A stretch of 64,000 nucleotides of DNA, taken from the NCBI GenBank assembly GCA_001465935.1, contig LNKV01000015.1:62001-126000 (forward strand), read 5' to 3'. The notes below the pieces were generated by a model. That model worked only from the letters and a program-made list of their open reading frames with translations. It searched no databases and was not told where the DNA came from. Each line of letters starts with the position of its first letter. Position 1 is the stretch's first letter. Positions 1-10,448 of the stretch are shown piece after piece. The position numbers and the translations under genes were made by a program. This stretch comes from Clarireedia homoeocarpa. Taxonomy: Eukaryota; Ascomycota; Leotiomycetes; Helotiales; Rutstroemiaceae.

Positions 1-263
1 CTCCCAAAGGTAAATTCAAAAATTGACCGAGAAGAAATTGAGATCTCGTGAAGACGAGGACCTCGGTGAAATCCCAACATCTGAGAGGGTCGAGTCGTTC
101 ACTAATGATTGGTTAAAGTCTCACACCCTTGTTCTTCTGCATTAAGTGTTTCCTTATGTCATCCAGACTACTACTCCTCCAAGACCATACACTTCATAAT
201 ATTATTATTCAAAGTTCGCGAATTCGGTAGGACTTGAGGCTCACACGAAGAGAGGAGGCAGCT

Positions 264-2782
264 ATGTCTCGAGAACATGGCATACCCAATGACGCTTGGA
301 ATAGGTATAATCCGAACACATATCCTCCTCAGCATCAGCCTGCGCAGTATGGGAACAATTTCATGATGCAGCAACCAAATGCCGTCCTACAACAGTATCA
401 AATCCGGGGGAGCATGCAGCAGCATGGCCAGACAGGTTATTGGGATCCGAATGCGCAAATGCAATACAATATGTCGCCGGCAAACTATGCGCCTAATAAT
501 TTCTATACCCCTCCTCCCGTCCAACCGCAATATTATCAACCTCAGAATCCGCAAACGACCCAGCACCACTATTCCATTGACCCACGTGTCGCGCAACAGC
601 ACACGGAATTACCCTCGAATACGGCGATGAATCAGAATTATTCTCAAATGTCTCCTGCGAAACCTGCCGCGCCGCCACTTGACTACCCTCTTCTGGTGAT
701 TTCGCTGGCAGAGGAATATTTCGCCGCAGCTCATGAGCTTGCACCCTCAGTTGTGGTATCGATGACTCCGGAAAACGTACACGAATATCACAAGTTGATT
801 ACTATGGGTTTGGAGTGCCTGTCTATTACTTTAAAGCAACTGAAGTTGCCGCCAAGACTCGAAGCCAGAGTTCGATTACGGTTTGCTGGTGTAATATGTG
901 AGGAGACAAATAACTACGCAGAGGCCGAGACACTGCTAGGCCAAGGTATCATTCTTTGTGAAAGAGTACGCTACGTAGTCCCTTCTATACGCCTTTTTCT
1001 TGTTCTGACTTCGGCATAGAACCATTACCAAGACCTCAAGTATGCGATGCAATTTCAACTTGCGCGACTTATGTTTGAAAGAAATCCAAAAGCTTCCATG
1101 AAGATACTTGATGGTCAGATCTCAGATGCGCATGCGTAGGTTACATTATCTGGCCTTTATAATGATTTCCTAACCAATTTTCAGTTGTCAGCATTACTCA
1201 TGGGTCTATGTCCTTCGATTTTTACGAGCCTCGCGTGCTTTAGAATTTGGTACATCTACGGACAGTAACGCCGCAATACAAAACATACGAAGTATCTCGA
1301 GTCTTGCACACCAGCGCAACGATCGTTCCATATATATCGTGGCCTCTCTCATGGAAGCTGTGGCCCATCTCAGATCCGGCGGAGTAGAGGCACTTGAGCA
1401 GGTGCAACGAGCTATCGCAGCAGCAAGAACATATCAGCTTGACAATGGCAGCAGTATGCCTCAGCTTGTCGGGCTGACCCATATTCTTGACGTTGCGTGT
1501 AGTATTCTGGAAGGGAATCCCAATCAGATGAAGAATACTTGTAAGGCGATGCAGGTTGTTATGGATGACTTATTGAACCAGCCTGGTTGGAGCACGGAGC
1601 TGGATACTCTACGAATTCCGATCGATAGTGTGCCGAAAGTCAGAAACCTGATCAGTCAAGACACTCGAATGGTTTTAGGTATAAGAGAAGACGGACGTGA
1701 TGAAATGGTCATGTCTTTCTTGAATAAGAGAGATGCTTACTCTATCACGTTAGTACAATTCCACATCTTGATATTGTCCTCTTATTGACTGGCTCCTAGT
1801 TACTTTCTTTCCGGGATTGTCTTATTACATAAAAACTCGATGGACGGGAAAGCTATGAGATTTTTGAAGGAAGGTCTTGCAAGGATCAATGGTAAGTACC
1901 ACTTTCTCTTACCACGATGGTTGAAAGCTAATCTTCGTCGTAGCGGATACTCGAAGTCCTAAAAGTCCTTCTGGTCGTCTCTCTGAGCTTGTCTCGAAAC
2001 AACAATGGCGTGGCCAGATGTTATGTTATTTGCACATGTATGCCGCATTCTGTGCCGCTGCTGTGGCCGACTGGACTCTTGTGAAAGAGTCTATGCGAGA
2101 CATGACAGCAGCTGCCGATAAGTTCGAAGTTCCGTTAATAGGGTGTCTTGGAAAATTGGCGCTCTATCTGGAAGGAATATACTACCAAGGCACTGGCGAC
2201 CTTAAAGCTGCTCTGAATGTATTCTCAAATGAAGCATTTCGGATCGCTGATATCTCGCATTTGACTTCGGAACAACAAATTGAGCGTGATATCGCTCTTC
2301 TGGCTGCTCTCAACAGTTTATTGATCTTACAAGATCCTCAATGGCAAGATCCGATAAGAAATTTCACTCTCATTTCGCAGTTAGAACCATATTGCAGCGA
2401 CCATCCGAATAAGGATATCCAAACAGCCTTCTCGTTGATTCGCGCAACGACCAAGACAAGTTCGTCAGCGATGATCCATGAAACGAAAAATCACCTTGCC
2501 ATGGCACTGAACAGAGCTAAAGCGACGGCGAATACGCAGTTCTTGTGTCTAGTGCTCAGTATAATGTGCAGCAAATTCTTCAACAATTGCGTTGGTGACC
2601 AGGCTGAAAAGAGTGCGTTGGCTGCACGAAGGCATGCAGAACTTAGCAAAAACAAGCTATGGATGTCCGTATCTGGCGGGCTTCTGGCACAGTTCTACGA
2701 CATTTCCGACAAACGAGCAGAAGCCCAGGCCACATTATCGGAAGCTTGTATATTAGCCCATGAGGCATTGCCAAATCTTTGA
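264..2782 (+). CDS. MAU2: Cohesin loading factor subunit Mau2/Scc4
   Basis: Five exons (264-965, 1020-1135, 1185-1748, 1800-1891, 1944-2782) join in frame to about 770 residues. Mau2/Scc4 partners Scc2/NIPBL to load cohesin onto chromatin in the nucleus. The first ~145 residues are Gln/Asn/Pro/Tyr-rich and probably disordered. From about residue 150 the protein is all-helical and TPR-like, including LEQVQRAIAAARTYQ in exon 3, and matches the cohesin-load family. Start 264 is the first ATG of the low-complexity segment; an in-frame upstream ATG at 234 would add ten residues. Introns are 49-54 nt with canonical borders. Function is assigned by family recognition; the exact C-terminus (TGA at 2780) is less certain because a further small exon cannot be excluded. 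Confidence 0.85.
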
Positions 2783-3267
2783 AGGCCCTATAGATATTTG
2801 GTTTATTTTCCAAGGCGTTTAGGATGCATATTTGGGTTCGAAAGAAGAAGTAAAGGATATTTGCATGAAGGAGTTTGGCTTGGGGGTAACTGGATGCTCT
2901 GTTGCGCAGATACCCATTTGCTTTCACTTTGGTTTTATAGCAGAGGCGGGGTCGGTACAGATGAAAATCGAAATTTGCATATGCTCGATGCCTTACACGA
3001 ATGATATGCGACTGGTATAATTTGGTATCAGGTAGTAGGGCATGTATATCTTACCAATTCTCAAGAAGAAAAAGGGTGACTTCGGATGTGTACCGAAGCT
3101 ATATCATACGTAGTGGGGGAGACCCCTGTCTTTTCTTTTCTTTTTTTTTTTTTAAAAAAAAACACGCTAAGCTACTAGTCAAGTAATTCTTTTGAGAAAC
3201 ATCAAGAAATTTATAAATTGTTCCTGCACATCTACGCAACAAGAGGTTTGTCCTCTCAATCATACCG
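2783..3267. other. Intergenic spacer Mau2-Pet127
   Basis: No convincing gene. It contains a pyrimidine-rich run followed by about fourteen T and nine A around 3138-3165, then the short leader of the Pet127 gene. Confidence 0.5.
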
Positions 3268-6200
3268 ATGTTAGGTTCAATTACTCGACAGGGCCACAGA
3301 GTGCAGCAAGCGTATGTCTGCACATTATGTCTGGAGAGAATTGCTGCAAGCTGCCAGCTTGTGCATTCGCCCCTCTCACAACCACACAGATTAAGGACGC
3401 CAGCTCGATTCTCAACTACGACGCGAAATCGCGAAGCTGAAAATACTGGAACCCCTGCACCGAAGGGTGGCAGCAATGGATCTGCTGATGAAAGCAATTC
3501 TTCTGAGTCCAAAATCCAACGACGAATTAAGTCACTAATAAAGCGCCAGACACGTAGATCTCTGCGACAATCTACTAGAGAACGAGTATTGAGGCCGGTT
3601 GGGGGAGAAGCGTCCAAGAAGACTCGTAAATCCAATACTGATCCGGAGCCAGAAGTTTCGGAGCAGTTAGACTCGTCGGGTTCGCCAGAGGCAATATCCA
3701 CCACTAAGAAGGCAAAGAAGGCAAAGAGCGAGGAAAAGAAGGCAAAGAGCGTGAAGACAGAAACCAAGTCGGCCAAGAAGTCTACTGAAGAGAAGCGACA
3801 GAAATCTTTGAAGCACAGGGAGCAGGATGAAGAAGCAAGCGCTGACGGTGCTGATGTAGAGGTCATTGAGCCCCGCGTACGCAAAGTCAAGAACAGACTC
3901 CTAAAGTTCATTTCTGCAGGCCAAAAGGACGATTCTTCTAAAAAGGTGGCGCCTTCGCAACTGCATTCTCTCTTCCAAGATCTGGTTGCAACGAAGGGTG
4001 AATCAACTGCCCGACGACAACTCGTGGAGCTTATCCAAAGTGGTGGCTTGACTACTTCCGATAGAGGGAAAGTAATGAAAGAATTGCGAGCTTCTCTGAT
4101 ACGAAGACAAGCCCCAGCGAAGGAAACCCCACCACGTTCAAATGCGGCGCAGACTCTTGCTGGTATGTTGGCCGCGTATGAATCTGTACATGATGCTATG
4201 AAGAACGGTAGACCTCCCAAACGTTCTGAAGCCGCTACCCACGATGGAACTAAAGGCCGTAAACGACCAGGAATAGGACCAGGACCAGGCAAGACTATCC
4301 GGACAGGACCCATTCCGTTACCCTCAGGATCGAAACAAATCTCTTTCCAGGTTCAGTCCGTTGATGCTAGCTCCCTCAGTCTAACACCCGTGCAAAAGAG
4401 ACAACCTCCTGTCCCCGGTCTATCATATGGGCTCGAGAGGGCTCTCTTCAATCCAGGTGTTTATCATCTCCAAGATCCTCGGTCTCGTGTGTTCAATTTT
4501 GATCCATACTTGCAGACAATCATGCCTGTCAGCGAGTTTGACTTTACAGCTCTGAAACAATACATCACATCTTCAAGAGATACGACGCTGATTGATACCG
4601 CCATCGCTGAAGGGAAGAAGTACACAGGATCCACGTCAAGTATGACGGCATCCCTTGCTCATTTCCATTTCTTGCTTTCTCAATGGAGACCAATAAACAC
4701 TGGCATGCTTTCACAGGATTTCCCAGTCGAATACAACAGCTTCACAGTTCTTCAACGTGGTCCTTCGGCCATCTTTTTGCGCTGGAGGAACGGCACGTAT
4801 GCTATTGATGCCGACAAAGAGTATGATAATGCCAACATCTTGAGTATGCTCGGCAAGTCGATGGAGAAGTTACTCACCATTCCAAAGGAAGAGTTTGAAC
4901 AGTATCGAAAGGTCAATTCTGATCAGATTACCGAAGATCAACGCAACGAGGTCGAGTCCTTTCATTACACATCTATGGGCGATTTCCTGATGAGATCACA
5001 ACTGGATGCCCACGATCCTCGCCTTCCCGGTACAGGGATGTTTGATCTGAAAACCAGGGCCGTTGTCTCAATTCGTATGGATATCGACGAGTATGAACAG
5101 GGTAGTGGTTACCAGATCCATGGACGTCATGGCGAATGGGAATCATTTGAACGGGAGTATTATGATATGATCAGAGCTGCCTTCTTAAAGTATTCTTTGC
5201 AAGTAAGAATGGGCCGCATGGATGGTATCTTTGTTGCCTTCCACAATGTAGAGCGTATATTCGGTTTCCAGTACATCAGCTTACCGGAAATGGATTATGC
5301 ACTTCACGGTGCAAATGATACTACACTTGGAGATGCTGAATTCAAGCTCAGTCTTGATCTTCTTAATCGAGCATTGGATCGCGCAACTGCGAAGTTCCCT
5401 GAGAAATCTCTCCGGATTCACTTCGAGACTCGTGGGAACACCGAAACCCCTTTCATGTACATCTTTGCAGAGCCTATTGAAGAGGATGAGATTCAGAAAA
5501 TTCAAGATACAAATAAAGCTGCCATTGAGGAGTTCGAGAGACGAGTACTTGGTTTACACCAAGATAAATCTGAAAATGAGCTCTTGGAGGAGAAAAAGAA
5601 CGCCGAATGGGCCGATCTTCGAGCACAGGTCGAGGAAAGTATGGAGAAGGATGAGCTTGATGCAAAAAATGCAAGAGCCATTGCAGAGAATTTACTTGCT
5701 CGTCATGAAGTGACTGGCTTGACATTGGAAGAAGTGGAGCAACGTGTTGAGGACTTTTTGGCAGCCTCGCAGTACAATGAGAATGATGATGAGGATGATG
5801 AGGACGAGAATGATACTGAAGACAGAGTCATGGAGGAGGAGGAGGAGGAAGAGGATGAAGAAGATGACGACGATGAGGGTGAAGAGAACGACGAGAGCGA
5901 TGAGAATGACGAGGAAAATGATGAAGACGATGATGAAGAGGAGCATGATAGGGATGAAGATGCCGAGGAACACGAAACTGATGAAACGGAAAAAAATATC
6001 AGTTCTGAGATCAATGAGGTAACGCTTGTTGAAACGCAAGGTTTATTGGTTGACCCAGCAGAAGAGGCGACGGATTCAGCCGCTGTCTCAACTGAAACTG
6101 AGTCCACGGATACGATGAAAGAGTCTTCAAACGAGGGGCAAGACGGAGAACCCGGTGCGATTGAGCAGGAAAACTCTCCTGAGAGTCAGGAAGCCTCGGA

Positions 6201-6753
6201 CAAAGCAAATGATGTAGACTATGAAGTTACGGACGAGGATACCGGCGAAAAGATTCTAGGAACGGCTCTCGATGAGGAAGACAGCAAAGAAATCCTAGCA
6301 ATGCACCTTACGATCCGCAACAAAGTCGACGGCGAGTATGTTGTACGACCTGAGCGATTAAGTAAAGAGCAAAATTGGACAGTCGAATATGCTTTGACAG
6401 AGATCGATGGGGGTGTGAAGAGCATGAATCTGTACAAAGCATGTAAGGCGAGACGTCGAACTGCACTAACTAAATCGGAGCAGAAGGAAGAGGATGTTAG
6501 GAACAATCTTTTTATTGAGAATCTAAAGAGGCTCGCAGATAAGGGCAGACAGTGGAGAAAGCAACAAGATGAGGTTGAGCGAAATTTGCCAGTGAAGACT
6601 CTGGATTACAGAGAGGAACCAAAGGAAGTTGGAATACTCTATGAGCAGCCCACGCAGCCCACGCAGCCCACGCAGCCCGCACAGTCCGCAGAGCCTGCAG
6701 AGCTTACAGAGCCTGAGCACAGGGCGGAGGAGAACAAGATAGATGAATCCTAG
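3268..6753 (+). CDS. PET127: Mitochondrial RNA-processing protein Pet127
   Basis: Single uninterrupted frame of 1161 residues. In yeast Pet127 is a mitochondrial membrane-associated protein needed for 5' trimming and turnover of mitochondrial RNAs, and the family is related to PD-(D/E)XK nucleases. The first ~55 residues are basic, rich in Arg/Ser/Thr and poor in acids, as expected of a mitochondrial presequence. Residues ~60-370 are Lys/Ser/Glu-rich. The conserved Pet127 domain begins near residue 395 (FNFDPYLQTIMPVSEFDF) and runs to about 750. After it comes a highly acidic Asp/Glu tract (about 835-905, DNA ~5775-5985) and a C-terminal tail with repeated Pro-Thr-Gln units. The protein is longer than yeast Pet127 (~800 residues), mainly from the N-terminal and acidic extensions. 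Several long minus-strand frames across it are composition shadows. Confidence 0.9.
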   Translation: MLGSITRQGHRVQQAYVCTLCLERIAASCQLVHSPLSQPHRLRTPARFSTTTRNREAENTGTPAPKGGSNGSADESNSSESKIQRRIKSLIKRQTRRSLRQSTRERVLRPVGGEASKKTRKSNTDPEPEVSEQLDSSGSPEAISTTKKAKKAKSEEKKAKSVKTETKSAKKSTEEKRQKSLKHREQDEEASADGADVEVIEPRVRKVKNRLLKFISAGQKDDSSKKVAPSQLHSLFQDLVATKGESTARRQLVELIQSGGLTTSDRGKVMKELRASLIRRQAPAKETPPRSNAAQTLAGMLAAYESVHDAMKNGRPPKRSEAATHDGTKGRKRPGIGPGPGKTIRTGPIPLPSGSKQISFQVQSVDASSLSLTPVQKRQPPVPGLSYGLERALFNPGVYHLQDPRSRVFNFDPYLQTIMPVSEFDFTALKQYITSSRDTTLIDTAIAEGKKYTGSTSSMTASLAHFHFLLSQWRPINTGMLSQDFPVEYNSFTVLQRGPSAIFLRWRNGTYAIDADKEYDNANILSMLGKSMEKLLTIPKEEFEQYRKVNSDQITEDQRNEVESFHYTSMGDFLMRSQLDAHDPRLPGTGMFDLKTRAVVSIRMDIDEYEQGSGYQIHGRHGEWESFEREYYDMIRAAFLKYSLQVRMGRMDGIFVAFHNVERIFGFQYISLPEMDYALHGANDTTLGDAEFKLSLDLLNRALDRATAKFPEKSLRIHFETRGNTETPFMYIFAEPIEEDEIQKIQDTNKAAIEEFERRVLGLHQDKSENELLEEKKNAEWADLRAQVEESMEKDELDAKNARAIAENLLARHEVTGLTLEEVEQRVEDFLAASQYNENDDEDDEDENDTEDRVMEEEEEEEDEEDDDDEGEENDESDENDEENDEDDDEEEHDRDEDAEEHETDETEKNISSEINEVTLVETQGLLVDPAEEATDSAAVSTETESTDTMKESSNEGQDGEPGAIEQENSPESQEASDKANDVDYEVTDEDTGEKILGTALDEEDSKEILAMHLTIRNKVDGEYVVRPERLSKEQNWTVEYALTEIDGGVKSMNLYKACKARRRTALTKSEQKEEDVRNNLFIENLKRLADKGRQWRKQQDEVERNLPVKTLDYREEPKEVGILYEQPTQPTQPTQPAQSAEPAELTEPEHRAEENKIDES

Positions 6754-6937
6754 GTGTTTGTATACTAGTGTACTTTACCGCATGATGTTGTAGGATTAGA
6801 TAGGACGCTGCTCCTTTAAGCACAGTGTATTTACCAATACAATCGTCACTCAATGCTATCTCAAATGCTTCATTGATTAGGAATAAATAGTATGTCTATC
6901 AATGTTCAAGACAAAATGTAATGGCAGGTCCAGGAAT

Positions 6938-6998
6938 ATCTATCCATTGGAGATATCTATCCCTTAAGCGAACCGGGCACGAAGCAAGCAAAATTGAG
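6938..6998. repeat. Outlying copy of the tRNA-flank repeat
   Basis: About 60 bp containing cccttaagcgaaccggg and gaagcaagcaaaattgag. It closely matches copies at 8668-8723 and 8767-8817, about 1.7 kb away. It is followed by acaaccaagttcccc, which also recurs beside the tRNA gene (around 8963-8978), so the unit was once contiguous with tRNA 3'-flank sequence. Confidence 0.75.
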
Positions 6999-7966
6999 AA
7001 TATACAACCAAGTTCCCCGGAGGACGAAGACTCAACACCTGTACGTGGTGTCCTCTACGAACCTCGAGGTTTATCCTCGAGAGCCAAGATTGAGTCGCTT
7101 TACTTTATCGTCGCCCTCGACGACGCTATTCGTACCTACAGACGATACTCGACGAATTTTCATAATCGAAATATTTCTATAATACGATCCTCTACTTTCG
7201 ATCTCCGCTTATATATTGTAACTACAGTAAAAATATAAAAGGGAACAAGGTAAATTATAATTATAGATAGGATTTATCTAGATGATGATAATGATGATAT
7301 TATTTAACGTCTGATGCATATAGTGGTGCGACCTCCCGAAGGGTATATCGACGTGCTGACGCAAAGTTGGCTATATACAATATCCTCCAAGAAGTAATAC
7401 CAAAAACCACAAAGAGAAAAAAGATATATCTTCAAGTAGCCTCGGGTTCCTAATCCCACAGTATTTCAGTGCCACTGTAAACCTTTGATAGCAGATTCGA
7501 GCTTATAACATCGTGTACTCAGTACAGTAGTTCAATTTAAGTCCACTCCGCCGGTTAAGTGTCCCTAAGCTCAACCTCCCTCTTCCCAGCCAAGCAGTAC
7601 CCCCCCAATTATACTCGAGAATCGTGAGATATCGGTCGCTGTTTCGAGGGCTTGAGCGTGTTCGAAAGGCTATGTTATAAAGACAGGCAGAGAGGTAGTT
7701 GTCGTGTTATACCAAAAGGCCACATTGCTACTTTGTCCGAGTGTTCCGCTTTTGACTGTTCCGATACACCAACTGCTGCTTACGTCGACGCAGAGGCAGA
7801 GTTAATCGAGGTCGACTGCGTTCTCCTTTGGCTTGATACTACTTGTTGAATAAACAGTACCGGTTCGTAGCCAGCACCACGTACAGGTAGGAGATCCGTC
7901 TTCGCTGGCCGGATTTATCTAGATTAAAGGAATAAGAAGAGAGTAGTCGATATATAGGACTTACGA

Positions 7967-8130
7967 TCGATTCTCGATAAATTTTTATAAATCTAAAAGA
8001 AAGAGAAAGGATTCTCAATAAATTTCATAAGCTGAAAAGAGAAAGGATTTTTACTAATATTTACAACTTAGAAGAAAAAGAAAGAATTCCTAATAAATTC
8101 TTACAATCTGAAGGAAAAAGAAGGGTATTA
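7967..8130. repeat. Degenerate ~40-bp AT/purine-rich repeats (4 copies)
   Basis: Four imperfect units share the plan gattctcaataaattt, a spacer ending in ataa, then a purine run of the type agaaagagaaag. Copies drift by substitutions and small indels. No coding frame is preserved across them. Confidence 0.55.
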
Positions 8131-8479
8131 ATTAAACAAAAAGAAAGAGAACTATTTCGCAGATTGCCGGATACTAGCGATATCTACTATAGACTATTAT
8201 TATATATAGAGAGAAATTAGAAGAGAGATATCTGAAATTACTTCTTACTATCGAGAACCCTTTGTAATAATATTACAAGATAAAGGGAACCTAGAGTAAC
8301 TATCTCTTTTCTACGGCTTAAAAGAAGTTACTTGTCTAAGGAGAAGTCTATCAAGTTAAGAACACTATAACTAGATAGAGGAGTTTTACTAGTTTCTCCT
8401 TTGTAAATAATCTGTACTGCTAGCAGCTAGCTGCTGGCCGACCTACTATAGTCTTGGACTCACACAGGTCGTTAAAATG

Positions 8480-8521
<42 letters not shown>
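8480..8521. repeat. Poly(A) tract of 42 nt
   Basis: An uninterrupted run of 42 A on the + strand. It ends a degenerate AT-rich stretch and is followed by ccaaaagttcccccc, resembling the tRNA-flank repeat. It could be the 3' tail of a non-LTR retroelement or processed-RNA insertion, or a simple homopolymer expansion. Exact length is the kind of thing assemblies get wrong. Confidence 0.7.
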
Positions 8522-8523
<2 letters not shown>

Positions 8524-8541
8524 AAAAGTTCCCCCCAACAA

Positions 8542-8762
8542 GGACAAAAAGAAAAATATTATTTATGCATTAACCGGGACATGCACCAACCGGGAATCGA
8601 ATAAAGACAAAAAGAAAAATATTATTTATATATCAACCGGGACATGTACTAACCGGGAACCGAAATATCTATTCATTGGAGAAATCCCTTAAGCGAACCG
8701 GGTATAAAGCAAGCAAAATTGAGAGTATACATCAACCGGAACATACACCAACCGGGAACCGA
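8542..8762. repeat. Tandem copies of tRNA-Gly 3' end plus downstream flank
   Basis: The final ~20 nt of the neighbouring tRNA gene plus its 3' flank are repeated in the same orientation at 8580-8600, 8641-8663 and 8740-8762 (core accgggaa[t/c]cga with a degraded catgcacca). The first two sit in a ~64-bp unit that also contains aaaaagaaaaatattattta. The same order (AT-rich block, then tRNA end) occurs at the real gene (8987-9042). Confidence 0.8.
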
Positions 8763-8808
8763 AATATCTATCCTTTAGAGAAATCCCTTAAGCGAACCGG
8801 GTATAAAG

Positions 8809-8968
8809 CAAGCAAAATTACAACCAAGCAAAATTACAACCAAGCAAAATTACAACCAAGCAAAATTACAACCAAGCAAAATTACAACCAAGCAAAATTA
8901 CAACCAAGCAAAATTACAACCAAGCAAAATTACAACCAAGAAAAATTACAACCAAGCAAAATTACAAC
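8809..8968. repeat. 16-bp tandem array, 10 units
   Basis: Ten head-to-tail copies of caagcaaaattacaac. Nine are identical and the unit at 8937-8952 has one substitution (aagaaaaa). The array lies immediately downstream (3') of the minus-strand tRNA-Gly gene and was seeded from the gcaagcaaaatt motif of the tRNA-flank repeat. Confidence 0.95.
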
Positions 8969-9023
8969 CAAGTTCCCCAGCAGGGAGACAAAGAAAAATA
9001 TTATTTATCCATCAACCCGGACA

Positions 9024-9127
9024 TGCACCAACCGGGAATCGAACCCGGGGCCAGCGCAAACTCCAGAGAGAGTATTAGGTACTGTCATTGGTGGGAAGCG
9101 CTGATTTTACCACTAAACCATTGGTGC
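9024..9127 (-). tRNA. tRNA-Gly(CCC) with 33-nt intron
   Basis: The minus strand folds as a complete tRNA. The acceptor stem GCACCAA/TTGGTGC is perfect, with discriminator A (9024), a D arm containing AGTGGTA, anticodon stem AGCGC/GCGCT, and T arm CCGGG-TTCGATT-CCCGG. The anticodon CCC occupies 9093-9095. A 33-nt intron (9059-9091) begins one nucleotide after the anticodon, the standard position for eukaryotic nuclear tRNA introns. The mature length is 71 nt, normal for tRNA-Gly. The B box ggttcgattcc is intact, so the gene looks functional for Pol III. It decodes GGG. Confidence 0.93.
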
Positions 9128-10448
9128 AGATATAGAGCATTAGTTCAAGTATAACGTTGTGGTTGATTTTTGATTATATATACTATTTACCACGCTAAGG
9201 TGTAACGCAAAAGAGGAAGGAGATGAGCGGGGTAGATTGTGCTGGGCTGGTTTTGTTCGATTGGTGGGGGGATACATTATAGTAATTCTTAGGGCGGCGG
9301 CATATATTATGTTATGATGTTGTAACTTATGCTTGTGAGCTCGACCAAATCCTGAAACTATCTAAAGCAGCGAGACTAGATGGTTCGTTGAATAACACGA
9401 GAAGAGTAGATTAGATTTACCCCGCAAATTATCGGAGCGGCCCAATGGAATGCATGTATGCATGGAACTTGGCACATTCATTTTTTTTTCACACTTACGT
9501 ATACGGCTTGTCTTGATGAAATGGCATGTTTTGATGGAATGGCATGTCAATTGAAGAATTGCTACTTTGTCTGTCTGCGAGTTGTCTGTTTTCTATGAAT
9601 CTAGTAAGTAGGTAGAGATTACATTTTTGTGCTGCACGGTTGAATCTGCTTTGGATACAAGTTGGAGGATGGGATCTGCGACATGGCTCCATCCGGGAGG
9701 TTCATTCTAGACACATGAGACGGGTCTAGAAGCAGGGGGAAGGCACACGTCAAGAGACGAGACGACCAGTATCTTGCGATACTCTAGCCAATGTATCAAT
9801 CGAGAGAGACACTCATTGATTATCTACGTGGGAGAAATAAACAGGATTCATTGGCACCATTGCTGCTGGATTTGTCTTTCATGGAAACACGTAATATAAC
9901 AAATAGCAAGAAGCAAAGATATATCATATCCATCAGGCGCAACTTTGCGCTGGACGAAAAAGAGCCCGCCCGAATGCTGTACCACGCATCTCAATGCAAA
10001 GCTCCAAACACATGTAAGCACTGCTCATGTTGTATTGGTACAGGAGTTGTTGTATTCTCAAGGCTGGATTATGAGAGGCTTGCGTATTTCGATACACAGC
10101 AGCGGCGGTGAAGAAAAGTATTACGCAAGAATTTCCAAAAGCAAAAATGATGCGACGGCCTCATCTTAGAGATGAGGACAGGACAGCAAGCGTGGTATGA
10201 ATAAATTTCGTTTCATCGCCCAAAATACAATCGGTCCCTTCAAGCCCTTTAAAGCATCCATAACCTATCGAGCACCGTGCGAAAGTATGGGAAGCCGCAT
10301 TAGCACCAAGTTCATCCCTTCGTACACTTTCGGTCTTCATCAACTACATTGTATCCTCCCCCACGGTATATAACGTTTGGTCCATTTCATTTCAATCCAA
10401 TCCGTGTCAATACGTTCGTTCGCGCGTGATGACGACCGATAAAGCTAT
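9128..10448. other. Gene-poor spacer
   Basis: Nothing convincing. Short frames on both strands lack family resemblance and splice logic. A short direct repeat (ttgatg[a/g]aatggcatg) occurs near 9515-9545, and a TATA-like string lies near 10362. Confidence 0.4.

Larger units (their letters stand above)
6754..9023. other. AT-rich, repeat-rich intergenic region
   Basis: No intact coding sequence. It holds a diverged copy of the tRNA-flank repeat (6938-6998), a stretch with short GC-rich palindromic pieces (7040-7140), four degenerate ~40-bp repeats (7967-8130), a 42-nt A tract, and a tandem repeat field that runs into the tRNA gene. The AT bias and decay suggest old transposon remnants, possibly altered by repeat-induced point mutation. 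I cannot name an element. Confidence 0.6.

Noticed and set aside
3099..4313. 404-codon minus-strand frame over Pet127
   Set aside because: Antisense to a clear conserved gene; Ser/Phe/Leu/Arg-rich composition results from Lys/Glu-rich codons on the other strand.
5703..6107. Ser-rich minus-strand frame
   Set aside because: Direct antisense of the GAN/GAT acidic tract of Pet127.
8477..8692. Poly-Lys frame starting at the A tract
   Set aside because: Homopolymer and tandem-repeat translation with no gene context.
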